DNA from: Candidatus Ruminococcus equi
GTDB taxonomy: Bacteria; Bacillota; Clostridia; Oscillospirales; Acutalibacteraceae
NCBI GenBank assembly: GCA_018065465.1
Contig: JAGHTC010000052.1
Location: 1 to 44,328, forward strand
Length of the DNA: 44,328 bases
Reading direction: 5' to 3'
Notes under the pieces: generated by a model
What the model was told of the DNA's origin: nothing
Databases searched by the model: none
The model's input: only the letters and a program-made list of their open reading frames with translations
Part shown: piece by piece, positions 4,907-13,524 of the stretch
Layout: each line of letters starts with the position of its first letter
Numbering within the stretch: position 1 is the first letter of the stretch
Position numbers and translations under genes: made by a program

Positions 4907-6985
4907 ATGAATACTGTAATATCTTGGCTTGCCTTACCGCTTGGGTATATTATGCAATGGTGCTACACCTTGCTGAATAACTACGGTTTGGCGATTATCC
5001 TTTTTACTTTGCTCACAAAAATTGTTCAGCTTCCGCTGAATATCTGGATTCAGTTCAATTCAATAAAAATGGTTCGAATTCAACCGGAAATTAACAGAAT
5101 CAAGGTTAAATTTTTCGGTGATGCTAATACAATAGCCGAAGAAGAATCGAAGATGTACAAGAGAGAGAAGTACAATCCTTTTCTGACTTTAATTCCTCTT
5201 TTGGTTCAGGTTGTACTTTTGCTCGGCGTTGTAGCGGTAATATACAAACCGTTTAACTATCTTTTGCACTTTGACCCGTCGGTTATTTCTCAAATCGAGG
5301 AAATAAGCCGTGCGTTTAATCATCTTTCTGCAGATGCGTCAAATGTTCAACTTGCCGCATTTCAGAATATCGTAGCAGGAGATGTTGCCCCTTATGCTGC
5401 TATTGACGGCAATATCCTCGCCCAAATATCGTCCCTGAATTTCACTTTCTTGGGAATAGACCTCTGTATGGTACCGTCTGAGATATTGTCTGCTATACCG
5501 CTGCTTGCTTTGGGCGCACCGATAGTAGCGGGCATTTCCGCTTGGCTTTTGTGCTTCTGTCAGAACGCAAGCAATGTTTTGCAGGCTGAACAGGGAAAAT
5601 TCAATCAGTACGGACTTATGATACTTTCTGTACTGTTGTCGCTGTATCTTGGATATTTTGTTCCGCTGGGAATTGCTTTGTACTGGATTTTTTCAAATCT
5701 TTTCTCGATTGCACAGTTGTATATTCTTAACTACTTTATTCCACCAAAGAAATATGTTGACTACGAGGAACTCGAAGAATCTCGCGCTGAACTTGCAAAA
5801 CTGAAGGAATCCGCAAAACAGACAAAGCAAACACCCGAAGAAAAGAAAAGAGAAAAAGCAGACTACAAAAAATTCTTTTCCGTTGCAAACAAACATATTG
5901 TTTTCTACAGCGAAAAAAGCGGTTTCTATAAATACTATGACTGCATTATCGAGGGCTTGTTAAGTAAAGTGAAAATGCCCATCCATTACATAACAAATGA
6001 CCCGAATGATAAGATTTTCGAGATGGCACAGACTAATCCGTATATTAAGCCGTATTATATCGGCGTCAGGAAAATGATTACCCTGTTTATGAAGATGGAC
6101 GCGGATATAGTTGTATTGACTACTCCCGACCTTGACAGAATGTACCTAAAGCGTTCTTTGGTACGAAAAGATATTGAGTATATCTATGTTCCTCATGACC
6201 CGATGAGTATGAGTTACAGTTTTAATGACCACGCTTTTGATAATTTCGATACTATATTCTGCAGTGGTCCGCATATAGTAAAAGAAATGCGGGCTACCGA
6301 AAAACTCTATAACACCAAAGAAAAAACCATGGTTGAGTACGGTTATCCGCTTATCGAAAAACTTTGCGAAGCAAACGCAAAACTTGAAAAATCTCAGGAC
6401 GGCAAAAAGCAGATACTTATTGCTCCGTCTTGGCAGGAAGATAACCTTCTCGACAGTTGTATCGACGGACTTATCAACGGACTTTACGATGACGATTTTC
6501 GTATTATCGTGCGCCCTCACCCCGAGTATGTTAAGCGCTATAAGTCAAAACTTGATGTGCTTATTGAAAAATATAGTGATAAAGTCGGAGAAAAACTTGT
6601 TTTCGAAACAGATTTTTCAAGCAATAAGTCAGTATATACAAGTGACCTGCTTATTACCGACTGGTCGGGTATAGGTCCCGAGTTTGCAATATCTACTCTA
6701 AAACCTGTTTTGTTTATCAATACTCAACCAAAATGCGAAAATGAGAACTACGAGGCTATAGGGATAGTTCCTCAGGATATCGCACTTAGAGATGTTGTCG
6801 GACAGGCAATAGACAAAGAAGAAGTCAAAAATGTCAGAAATTATGCGTTGTCGCTTTTGGACGATAACTCATATTCCGAAAAACTTCTTGAATTAAGAAA
6901 TACTTATTTCTTCAACTTTGGAAGTAACGGAAAATTCGGCGTTGATTATATTTTTACAAGAATAAAAGAAAACATAAAGAAATGA
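4907..6985 (+). CDS. YidC/Oxa1-type insertase fused to a CDP-glycerol glycerophosphotransferase domain
   Basis: A 692-residue two-part membrane protein. Residues about 1-280 form a YidC/Oxa1 core: a first segment, GLAIILFTLLTKIVQLPL (27-44), a cytoplasmic hairpin rich in Lys and Glu, and further segments ending near YWIFSNLFSIAQLYILNYF. The position usually holding the groove arginine is Lys38. There is no lipoprotein signal. Residues about 283-325 are a charged, probably coiled linker. Residues about 330-692 match the TagB/TagF glycerophosphotransferase family: PHDP (His430), APSWQ, RPHPE (His538) and TDWSG (Asp585-Ser587). By family, the C-terminal part transfers glycerophosphate from CDP-glycerol to a membrane-bound acceptor. 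Fusing it to an insertase is unusual. There is one reading frame and no sign of a frameshift. SD is GAGGTT. Confidence 0.85.
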   Translation: MNTVISWLALPLGYIMQWCYTLLNNYGLAIILFTLLTKIVQLPLNIWIQFNSIKMVRIQPEINRIKVKFFGDANTIAEEESKMYKREKYNPFLTLIPLLVQVVLLLGVVAVIYKPFNYLLHFDPSVISQIEEISRAFNHLSADASNVQLAAFQNIVAGDVAPYAAIDGNILAQISSLNFTFLGIDLCMVPSEILSAIPLLALGAPIVAGISAWLLCFCQNASNVLQAEQGKFNQYGLMILSVLLSLYLGYFVPLGIALYWIFSNLFSIAQLYILNYFIPPKKYVDYEELEESRAELAKLKESAKQTKQTPEEKKREKADYKKFFSVANKHIVFYSEKSGFYKYYDCIIEGLLSKVKMPIHYITNDPNDKIFEMAQTNPYIKPYYIGVRKMITLFMKMDADIVVLTTPDLDRMYLKRSLVRKDIEYIYVPHDPMSMSYSFNDHAFDNFDTIFCSGPHIVKEMRATEKLYNTKEKTMVEYGYPLIEKLCEANAKLEKSQDGKKQILIAPSWQEDNLLDSCIDGLINGLYDDDFRIIVRPHPEYVKRYKSKLDVLIEKYSDKVGEKLVFETDFSSNKSVYTSDLLITDWSGIGPEFAISTLKPVLFINTQPKCENENYEAIGIVPQDIALRDVVGQAIDKEEVKNVRNYALSLLDDNSYSEKLLELRNTYFFNFGSNGKFGVDYIFTRIKENIKK

Positions 6986-6996
6986 GGTAATTTATT

Positions 6997-7224
6997 ATGA
7001 TTCCTATGGTATTTACTCAAGCGTATTTAGACCCGTCTGCTACTACTGCGTTAATCACCGGTATTGCATCTGTTGCTGTTGCTGTCGGTGCATTTGTCGT
7101 AGTTATGTTCAGAAAAGCAAAGAAAAAGGTTTCCGATAAACTGGGCATCGAAGAAAATAAAAATAAAGAAGTCGAAGAAGTCGAGTTTATTGAAGAAGAG
7201 CAAAACGAAGAGAACAATAACTGA
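6997..7224 (+). CDS. Small single-pass membrane protein with acidic tail
   Basis: 75 residues. Residues about 14-37 are a hydrophobic helix (TALITGIASVAVAVGAFVVV), followed by a basic stop-transfer FRKAKKKV and then a strongly acidic, Glu/Asn-rich C-terminal tail. It starts 11 bases after the insertase-glycerophosphotransferase gene with its own GAGGT site and is followed by a terminator, so the two form a bicistronic unit. I do not recognise a family. The topology (basic flank and acidic tail on the same side, probably cytoplasmic) suggests an accessory subunit or anchoring partner of the fusion protein; that is inference. Confidence 0.65.
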   Translation: MIPMVFTQAYLDPSATTALITGIASVAVAVGAFVVVMFRKAKKKVSDKLGIEENKNKEVEEVEFIEEEQNEENNN

Positions 7225-7250
7225 TTTTCGTGTATTTGATTTGATGAATT

Positions 7251-7278
7251 ATCCCCGTCCTTGTGATGGGGATTTTTT
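7251..7278 (+). terminator. Rho-independent terminator of the fusion-protein operon
   Basis: ATCCCCGTC (7251-7259), loop CTTGT, GATGGGGAT (7265-7273, one G-U pair), T run to 7278. Confidence 0.88.
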
Positions 7279-7316
7279 ATTTTATTTGATGAAATTTAAA
7301 TTTTGCTTATTTTCGG

Positions 7317-7345
7317 TTGAAATAAATATTCATTTGAGTTATAAT
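7317..7345 (+). promoter_or_regulatory. Sigma-A promoter of oadG-oadB
   Basis: TTGAAA (7317-7322), 17 bases, TATAAT (7340-7345), 35 bases ahead of the oadG start. Confidence 0.85.
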
Positions 7346-7379
7346 ACATTATGGAATACTTTGAACTCGGAGGATTTGT

Positions 7380-7736
7380 ATGGAAGACAAAATTACTGTA
7401 TCAATTACAATACTGCTGACAGGCTTTGTTGTTGTGTTTGCGGTTTTGCTTTTGCTTATCGGTATAATAAAGTTATACGGAACGATAGTATATAAAATTC
7501 AAAACAAAGATAAGGCTGCACCGAAAATTGATGTTGTACTAAACGAATCGGAAAAACAACTTTTCGAAGAAAATATTGTCGAGACCGACGACGGCGAGAT
7601 TATTGCTGTTATTGCTGCGGCTGTAGACAGTATCTACGGTGTAGGAAAAACAAAAATAAAAAGTATAAAAAAACAGCCTGCGTCAAAAAGCATGTGGCGA
7701 AATACAGGTGTTCTTGAAAACACAAGACCGTTTTGA
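7380..7736 (+). CDS. OadG-family subunit of a Na+-translocating decarboxylase (gamma/delta-like)
   Basis: 118 residues. The N-terminal transmembrane helix (ITILLTGFVVVFAVLLLLIGIIKLYG) is followed by a linker and then the short helix EIIAVIAAAVDSIYG, which is diagnostic of OadG/MmdD-type subunits. In characterised pumps this subunit holds the membrane beta subunit and the cytosolic carboxyltransferase together. It is encoded 17 bases upstream of oadB, with a strong GGAGG site. No biotin carrier or carboxyltransferase gene is adjacent, so those partners must be encoded elsewhere. Confidence 0.85.
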   Translation: MEDKITVSITILLTGFVVVFAVLLLLIGIIKLYGTIVYKIQNKDKAAPKIDVVLNESEKQLFEENIVETDDGEIIAVIAAAVDSIYGVGKTKIKSIKKQPASKSMWRNTGVLENTRPF

Positions 7737-7753
7737 TGTAGGAGAGGTTATTT

Positions 7754-8995
7754 ATGGTTATTATTAATGGATTTTTAGAGGCTATAAAAGGGCTTTATCT
7801 TGATTCGGGACTTGTTACTCTTACATGGCAAAATTATGTTATGATAGCAGTTTCAATAGTTCTTATGTATCTTGCTATAAAAAAGCAGTATGAACCGCTT
7901 TTGCTTTTGCCGATTGCTTTTGGTATGTTGCTTGTCAATTTGTTCCCTGCGATTATGGCTCCGCCTTCTACCGAGATGATAGAGTGTTCTTTGTATGAGG
8001 CGTCACATCAGGGACAGGTTATCTCTTATGCAACAACGATAGTTGACGGTGTAAAATACTACAATGTTCCGACATACGGCGGACTTCTTTATTACCTTTA
8101 TCAAGGTGTAAAACTCGGAATTTATCCTCCGTTGATTTTCCTAGGTATCGGCGCTATGACCGACTTCGGTCCGCTTATAGCAAGCCCGAAGAGTTTTATT
8201 CTCGGTGCTGCTGCTCAAATTGGTATATTCATCACATTTATCGGCGCGATTTTCCTCGGATTCACCCAGCCACAGGCGGGTGCTATCGGAATTATCGGCG
8301 GTGCTGACGGTCCTACCGCAATTTATGTAACAAGTAAACTTGCTCCCGAACTTTTGGGACCAATAGCCGTAGCGGCGTATTCATATATGGCGCTTGTGCC
8401 GATTATTCAGCCACCGATTATGAAGGCTTTGACGACCAAAAAAGAGCGTTCGGTTGTTATGCAGCAGCTTCGCCCCGTATCTAAACTTGAAAAAATAATG
8501 TTCCCCGTAGTTGTTGTTATAGTGTGCGCTATAGCGTTGCCGTCTGCCGCACCTCTTGTTGGTATGCTGATGCTCGGTAATATCTTCAAGGAAAGCGGAG
8601 TAGTTGAAAGAATTTCAAAAACAGCACAAAACGAATTGATGAATATTATCACTATTTTCCTCGGAGTAACTGTCGGTGCTACCGCTACAGGAGAAGTTTT
8701 CTTAACACCGAAGACTCTCGGAATTATCGCACTCGGACTTTTTGCTTTCTGTATGGGTACTGCTTTCGGTGTATTTTTCGGCAAAATTATGTATAAACTT
8801 TCCGGCGGAAAGATAAATCCGCTTATCGGTTCAGCGGGGGTTTCCGCTGTTCCTATGGCTGCACGAGTATCAAACAAAGTCGGTCAGGAAGAAAACCCCG
8901 GAAACTTCCTTTTGATGCATGCGATGGGACCAAATGTTGCGGGAGTTATCGGTTCTGCAGTTGCAGCGGGCGTATTGCTCAGTATTTTGGGCTAA
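7754..8995 (+). CDS. oadB: Sodium ion-translocating decarboxylase, beta subunit
   Basis: 413 residues, very hydrophobic, with about nine to eleven membrane segments. Family hallmarks are [21 protein letters not shown] (quoted in part), [23 protein letters not shown] and [17 protein letters not shown]. The Asp in MTDFGP corresponds to the carboxylate used for Na+ and proton handling in OadB. The protein decarboxylates carboxybiotin and exports Na+, so it conserves energy from oxaloacetate, methylmalonyl-CoA or glutaconyl-CoA decarboxylation. Which substrate depends on the missing alpha subunit. SD is AGGAGAGG. Confidence 0.95.
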   Translation: MVIINGFLEAIKGLYLDSGLVTLTWQNYVMIAVSIVLMYLAIKKQYEPLLLLPIAFGMLLVNLFPAIMAPPSTEMIECSLYEASHQGQVISYATTIVDGVKYYNVPTYGGLLYYLYQGVKLGIYPPLIFLGIGAMTDFGPLIASPKSFILGAAAQIGIFITFIGAIFLGFTQPQAGAIGIIGGADGPTAIYVTSKLAPELLGPIAVAAYSYMALVPIIQPPIMKALTTKKERSVVMQQLRPVSKLEKIMFPVVVVIVCAIALPSAAPLVGMLMLGNIFKESGVVERISKTAQNELMNIITIFLGVTVGATATGEVFLTPKTLGIIALGLFAFCMGTAFGVFFGKIMYKLSGGKINPLIGSAGVSAVPMAARVSNKVGQEENPGNFLLMHAMGPNVAGVIGSAVAAGVLLSILG

Positions 8996-9028
8996 AAGTT
9001 TTTGTTTACATTTTATGACAAATTGTTA

Positions 9029-9055
9029 ATAATTCTAAAATAGAATTATGTTTTT
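9029..9055 (+). terminator. AT-rich terminator after oadB
   Basis: ATAATTCTA (9029-9037), loop AAA, TAGAATTAT (9041-9049), then G and five T. The stem is nine pairs but mostly A-T, so it is weaker than the other terminators in this window. Confidence 0.55.
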
Positions 9056-9103
9056 GCTGATATATAATAATATATAATTGAATTTATGTGTTCGGAGGTT
9101 AAT

Positions 9104-9808
9104 ATGTCGAGGCAAATTTCTATCAGCGATGTGCTGAAAATGTTTTTGGCACATATTAAACTTATTATCATTTTAACCGTTGTAGGCGGAGTTTTGTCCT
9201 ATATTTACGTTTCGTTTTTTGTAACTCCTGTCTATACAACAAGTGCTTTGGTTATCGTACAGAATGACTCTAAATTTGCATATGGTGATGTTCAGAATCC
9301 TACTACTGCAGCGGGAGGCAATTCCAATGTAGTAAACACTTCTAATATTTCTTCATCAGTTGCACTTGCAAATACCTGTACCGTACTGTTTACACAGGAC
9401 CCCGATATGAAAAGTATTATCGGCGGAAATTCAGTTACCATAAAAGCGATTGAAGAATCGTATTTTCTGCGGATAACGGCTTCATCTTCCGACCCGGGTA
9501 CAGCCGCTAATGTAGCAAATAAAGTTGCCGCCGCCGCTCCCGCCGTCTTTGCAAAATATTTTGGTGAAGCAGGTAAGGTCGATACCGTTGACGAAGCGGC
9601 AATTCCTCGTGCTCCGTCGTCGCCGAGTGTACCGAGGTTCGTAATTATCGGTTTGGCTATCGGTCTTTTCCTCGGACTTGCCATTGCATTTTTGCTTGAA
9701 GTTGTCGATACAACAATCAAAGTCAATGATGACTTGTACAAAATGTACGATATCCCCGTTTTTGCTGAGATTATCGACTTTGAATCGGAAGGCGGTGCAA
9801 AGAAATGA
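9104..9808 (+). CDS. Wzz/CapA-type transmembrane adaptor of a BY-kinase
   Basis: 234 residues from ATG 9104, chosen because GGAGG sits at 9094-9098; an in-frame ATG at 9086 would place that ribosome site inside the coding region. A cytoplasmic N-terminus is followed by a membrane helix (LIIILTVVGGVLSYIYVSFF), an extracellular domain starting TPVYTTSALV, and a second helix near the C-terminus (FVIIGLAIGLFLGLAIAFLLE) followed by the cytoplasmic tail that in YveK/CapA activates the kinase. The PxxPxxP-like motif just before the second helix (PRAPSSPSVP) is typical of Wzz-type chain-length proteins. It overlaps the kinase gene by four bases. Confidence 0.9.
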   Translation: MSRQISISDVLKMFLAHIKLIIILTVVGGVLSYIYVSFFVTPVYTTSALVIVQNDSKFAYGDVQNPTTAAGGNSNVVNTSNISSSVALANTCTVLFTQDPDMKSIIGGNSVTIKAIEESYFLRITASSSDPGTAANVANKVAAAAPAVFAKYFGEAGKVDTVDEAAIPRAPSSPSVPRFVIIGLAIGLFLGLAIAFLLEVVDTTIKVNDDLYKMYDIPVFAEIIDFESEGGAKK

Positions 9809-10533
9809 AATTGAAATTACCATTTGTCAAAGAAAAAACCACTTCCGCACAGGATAAATCAAAAAATGTTATTTCCGGTGACTCTAAATTTGCTATCGTT
9901 GAGGGCTATAAAATTGCCCGTACTAACCTCGTTTTTTCTATGGTTGCCGAAAACAATAACTGCGTAGCCGTTACATCATGGTCGAAAGGTGAAGGTAAAA
10001 GTACCGCAACAGTTAACCTTGCCATTTCTTTTGCAAAGATGGGTAAGAGGGTACTGCTTATTGATACCGACCTTCGTCGTCCGAATATGCACAACCTTTT
10101 GAAACTGAAAAATGATGTGGGGCTTTCCGAAGTTATCGGTCAGTTTGCCGATTTTGAAACAACGGTAAACAAAGATGTTATTGCCTGCCTTGATGTTCTT
10201 ACATCAGGTACAATCCCGCCAAACCCCTCTGAACTTCTTGCATCAAGTTCTTTCGAAGCTTTGATGAAAAGACTCAAAGAGCGTTATGACTATGTAATCA
10301 TGGATACACCGCCTATCGGTGTTGTTGCAGATACTTTGTTGCTCAAAGACTATGTAGCGGGATATGTTCTTGTTGTCCGTGAAAAAGTAACAACTCACGG
10401 TGATATCGAAAGAACACTTTTGAATATCAAACTTGCAGATTCCAAGGTACTCGGTTTCTTGAAGGTTGGATGTTCACTCCACGACCGTAAATATTACAGC
10501 AAATACAATTACGGTTACTACAAATATTATTAA
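9805..10533 (+). CDS. Bacterial tyrosine kinase (CpsD/CapB/YwqD type)
   Basis: 242 residues. The Walker A is KGEGKST (Lys65), Walker A' is LLIDTDLRRPN (about residues 89-99), and Walker B is YVIMDTPP. A tyrosine-rich C-terminus with about nine Tyr in the last 16 residues is the autophosphorylation cluster. The kinase is cytosolic and depends on the adaptor encoded immediately upstream with an ATGA overlap. In known systems the pair controls capsule or exopolysaccharide export. Here no glycosyltransferase, flippase or polymerase gene is adjacent, so the glycan locus is elsewhere or the pair phosphorylates other targets. Confidence 0.93.
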   Translation: MKLKLPFVKEKTTSAQDKSKNVISGDSKFAIVEGYKIARTNLVFSMVAENNNCVAVTSWSKGEGKSTATVNLAISFAKMGKRVLLIDTDLRRPNMHNLLKLKNDVGLSEVIGQFADFETTVNKDVIACLDVLTSGTIPPNPSELLASSSFEALMKRLKERYDYVIMDTPPIGVVADTLLLKDYVAGYVLVVREKVTTHGDIERTLLNIKLADSKVLGFLKVGCSLHDRKYYSKYNYGYYKYY

Positions 10534-10546
10534 TCACTATAAAACT

Positions 10547-10573
10547 ATGCCCGTTATCAAACGGGCATTTTTT
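10547..10573 (+). terminator. Rho-independent terminator after the BY-kinase gene
   Basis: ATGCCCGTT (10547-10555) pairs with AACGGGCAT (10560-10568), followed by a T run. Confidence 0.92.
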
Positions 10574-10605
10574 ATGCTTGTTTTCTGCAAGAATAGAATT
10601 TATTG

Positions 10606-10634
10606 TTGCAAAAAATAACGGAATATTATATAAT
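10606..10634 (+). promoter_or_regulatory. Sigma-A promoter of the aminotransferase gene
   Basis: TTGCAA (10606-10611), 17 bases, TATAAT (10629-10634). Confidence 0.75.
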
Positions 10635-10685
10635 ATGGTGTAAATATTTTTATATTTTGCAATTTTTTATAAAGTAGGTGCAAAA

Positions 10686-11960
10686 ATGCTTTTTAGCGAA
10701 ATGGACAAAACGCAGTTGAACAAACTGCACGAAGAACTCAAAAACGAATATGAAAACATCAAAGACCTCGGATTGAAACTCAATATGTCACGCGGTGTAC
10801 CCAGTGTAGAACAGTTGAATTTATCACAAAAAATGTTTGATGTGCTTAACAGCGATTCTGATTGCAATAGCGAAAACGGTACAGAATGCCGAAACTACGG
10901 TGTATTAGACGGTATTCCCGAGTGCAAAAAACTTATGGCAGATATGATGGGTGTCGAGCCTTCTATGGTTATGGTCGGCGGAAACTCATCGCTTAATATG
11001 ATGTTTGACACTATTGCTTGCTTTATGACTACACCCGTTTGTGAGGGTGCAAAACCGTGGTATGAAGTAAAAGACAGAAAATTTTTGTGTCCCGTACCCG
11101 GATATGACCGTCATTTCGGTGTTACCGAGTATTTCGGATTCCAGATGATTCAGATACCGATGACCGACGATGGCCCCGATATGGATATGGTTGAAGAACT
11201 GATAAAAGACGAGAGCGTTAAGGGTATGTGGTGCGTTCCGAAGTACTCAAACCCGCAGGGTATCACATATTCCGACGAAACAGTAAAGCGTATTGCAAAC
11301 TTAAAACCGGCAGCAAAAGATTTCCGCATTATGTGGGATAACGCATACTGTATTCACGATTTAACAGACACGCCCGATAAATTGCTCAACATTTTTGACG
11401 AAATCAAAAATACCGACAACGAAGATTTGGTTATCGGTTTTTGCAGTACATCAAAGATTTCTTTGCCCGGTTCCGGTGTTGCCGCACTTTTCACATTTGA
11501 AAATAATATGAAAGTCCTGAAAAATAAATATAAATTCCAGACAATCGGCTACGATAAACTCAATATGCTCCGTCACGTAAGATTTTTCAAAGATATCGAC
11601 GGAATGAAGGCACATATGCAAAAGCATAAAGAAATTTTACAGCCCCGCTTTGAAATGGTCGTTTCCAAATTGAAAGAAAACCTCGACGGACTCGGAGTTA
11701 TAGAATATCGTGTACCGAACGGCGGTTATTTCGTTTCCGTAAATGTTATGAAGAATACAGCAAAAAGAGTTGTAGAACTCTGTAAAGAGGCAGGTGTAAC
11801 CCTGACAAACGCAGGTGCAACCTATCCTTACGGTGATGACCCGAATAACTCAAATATCCGTATCGCTCCGACATTCCCGTCACTTGAAGATTTGTCAAAG
11901 GCGATGGATGTGTTCTGTATTTGCACAAAATTGGCTGCAACAGAAGAATTGCTTAAATAA
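10686..11960 (+). CDS. Aspartate aminotransferase, MocR-like subgroup (PLP enzyme)
   Basis: 424 residues. The protein fits the MocR-like aspartate aminotransferase branch of fold-type I (PF12897 type). It has an N-terminal LNMSRGVPS, a cofactor-binding VGGNSSLNMMFD, VPKYSNPQG (the Asn that contacts PLP O3'), IMWDNAYCIHD (the Asp that pairs with the pyridine N, and Tyr) and the Schiff-base lysine in CSTSKISLPGSG. A conserved Arg near the C-terminus (NIRIAPTFPS) binds the substrate carboxylate. The likely reaction is aspartate plus 2-oxoglutarate to oxaloacetate plus glutamate. It is a single-gene unit with its own promoter and terminator. Confidence 0.88.
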   Translation: MLFSEMDKTQLNKLHEELKNEYENIKDLGLKLNMSRGVPSVEQLNLSQKMFDVLNSDSDCNSENGTECRNYGVLDGIPECKKLMADMMGVEPSMVMVGGNSSLNMMFDTIACFMTTPVCEGAKPWYEVKDRKFLCPVPGYDRHFGVTEYFGFQMIQIPMTDDGPDMDMVEELIKDESVKGMWCVPKYSNPQGITYSDETVKRIANLKPAAKDFRIMWDNAYCIHDLTDTPDKLLNIFDEIKNTDNEDLVIGFCSTSKISLPGSGVAALFTFENNMKVLKNKYKFQTIGYDKLNMLRHVRFFKDIDGMKAHMQKHKEILQPRFEMVVSKLKENLDGLGVIEYRVPNGGYFVSVNVMKNTAKRVVELCKEAGVTLTNAGATYPYGDDPNNSNIRIAPTFPSLEDLSKAMDVFCICTKLAATEELLK

Positions 11961-11978
11961 TTATTTTCAACAGATTTT

Positions 11979-12017
11979 AAATGCCCTTTTTGGTTTTTCA
12001 AAGAGGGCGTTTTTGCT
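11979..12017 (+). terminator. Rho-independent terminator after the aminotransferase gene
   Basis: ATGCCCTTTTTG pairs, with one or two mismatches, with CAAAGAGGGCG, followed by TTTTTGCTTTTT. Confidence 0.75.
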
Positions 12018-12062
12018 TTTTCGGAAAAATGAATATTTTTTTATCAATCTTAACAAGAATTA

Positions 12063-12091
12063 TTGACTTTTTGACGAAAAAAAAGTATAAT
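12063..12091 (+). promoter_or_regulatory. Sigma-A promoter of secD-secF
   Basis: TTGACT (12063-12068), 17 bases, TATAAT (12086-12091). About 90 bases of leader precede the secD start. Confidence 0.85.
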
Positions 12092-12186
12092 ACATCTGTT
12101 ATGGCTGTAAGTATATGCAGAAGCACAATATTTTATATTTTGTGACTGATTACATACAGCACACAATATATATGGAGGTCCAAGGC

Positions 12187-13524
12187 ATGAAAAGAATACC
12201 CAAGCCTGTATTCTTCATCGTGGCAATTCTGATTCTTGCTTTTGCGGCTACTGCTGTATTCGGCGTCAAGTATTACGACGGCGATATACAAAAGACCGTA
12301 ATCAAGGGAATCGAAGACATCCGATGGGGAATTGACATCCGTGGCGGTGTAGAGGCAACATTTAAGCCCGCCGATAACTACGATGCCACAGATGAACAGT
12401 TAGACTCTGCGAAGTCTATCATTGAAACCCGTATGGTTTCAAACGGAATCACTGACTACGAACTTTACGCTGACTATTCAAGTGACCGTATTATTGTACG
12501 TTTTCCGTGGAAAGAAGACGAAAAAGATTTTGACCCTGTAGCGGCTATTGACGAACTCGCCGCAACAGCAAAACTGACTTTCCAAAACACCTCCGGTGAA
12601 GTGCTGATGGACGGTTCCGCCGTTAAATCCGCACAGGCAGGTGTCAACACCGAGTCAGGTTCTTCCACAGAATATATGGTAATGCTTGAACTTACCGACG
12701 AAGGTGCACAGACCTTTGCAAGTATCACAGAGCAATATTTGAATCAACAAATTGCCATCTATATGGATGACATCCAGTTGTCTGCTCCGACAGTACAAGC
12801 AGTAATCACAGGCGGACACGCTCAGATTACAGGTAACTTCACAGCAGAAGAAGCAGTAGAACTCGCTAACCAAATCAACGGCGGTGCGTTGCCGTTCTCT
12901 TTGGAAACAGCATCATACAGCTCTATCAGCCCGACACTCGGTTCAAACTCACTGACAGCAATGGGCTATGCCGCTGTAATCGCAATTATCTTAATCGCTT
13001 TGTTTATGATAATCCGCTACAGAGTTCCCGGTTTGGTTGCAGTTATCGCACTTATCGGACAACTTGCACTTTCTATTGCCGCTGTAACCCGTTATTTCAA
13101 TGTTTTCACTTCATTTACCATGACCTTACCCGGTATCGCAGGTATGATTTTGTCAGTCGGTATGGGTGTTGACGCTAACATCATTACAGCCGAGCGTATT
13201 AAAGAAGAATTCTATTCAGGAAAGACTCTTGACGCTGCTATCGAAAAGGGTACAAAGAACTCTCTTACCGCTATCATCGACGGTAATATGACTGTTGTTA
13301 TCGTATCCATCATACTTATGCTTGTATTCGGTCCGAGTAACATCCTTAGTTGGATATTCGGTGCATCGACAACAGGTACTATCTATGCATTTGGTTACAC
13401 ACTCTTGATGGGTGTTATCTCCAACTTTATCATGGGCGTATTCCTCTCCCGTGTTATGCTCAAGAGCATTGTGGGCATCAAATGCCTTCGTAAAAAATGG
13501 CTGTTTGGAGGTGAAGGCAAATGA
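12187..13524 (+). CDS. secD: Protein translocase subunit SecD
   Basis: 445 residues from ATG 12187, preceded by GGAGG (12174-12178). The frame is open further upstream but carries no ribosome site. There is one N-terminal membrane helix, then a periplasm-facing-type P1 domain beginning RWGIDIRGGVEA (the D-L/I-R-G-G motif), a region with TGGHAQITGNFTAEEAVELANQINGGALPF, and five C-terminal membrane helices including GMGVDANIITAERIKEE. SecD with SecF pulls translocating preproteins out of SecYEG using the proton motive force. It overlaps secF by four bases. No yajC precedes it. Confidence 0.96.
   Translation: MKRIPKPVFFIVAILILAFAATAVFGVKYYDGDIQKTVIKGIEDIRWGIDIRGGVEATFKPADNYDATDEQLDSAKSIIETRMVSNGITDYELYADYSSDRIIVRFPWKEDEKDFDPVAAIDELAATAKLTFQNTSGEVLMDGSAVKSAQAGVNTESGSSTEYMVMLELTDEGAQTFASITEQYLNQQIAIYMDDIQLSAPTVQAVITGGHAQITGNFTAEEAVELANQINGGALPFSLETASYSSISPTLGSNSLTAMGYAAVIAIILIALFMIIRYRVPGLVAVIALIGQLALSIAAVTRYFNVFTSFTMTLPGIAGMILSVGMGVDANIITAERIKEEFYSGKTLDAAIEKGTKNSLTAIIDGNMTVVIVSIILMLVFGPSNILSWIFGASTTGTIYAFGYTLLMGVISNFIMGVFLSRVMLKSIVGIKCLRKKWLFGGEGK

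Noticed and set aside
12115..12186. N-terminal extension of SecD by 24 residues
   Set aside because: The extension has no ribosome site, whereas ATG 12187 has GGAGG at proper distance, and SecD families start at the MKRIPK-type sequence just before the first membrane helix.
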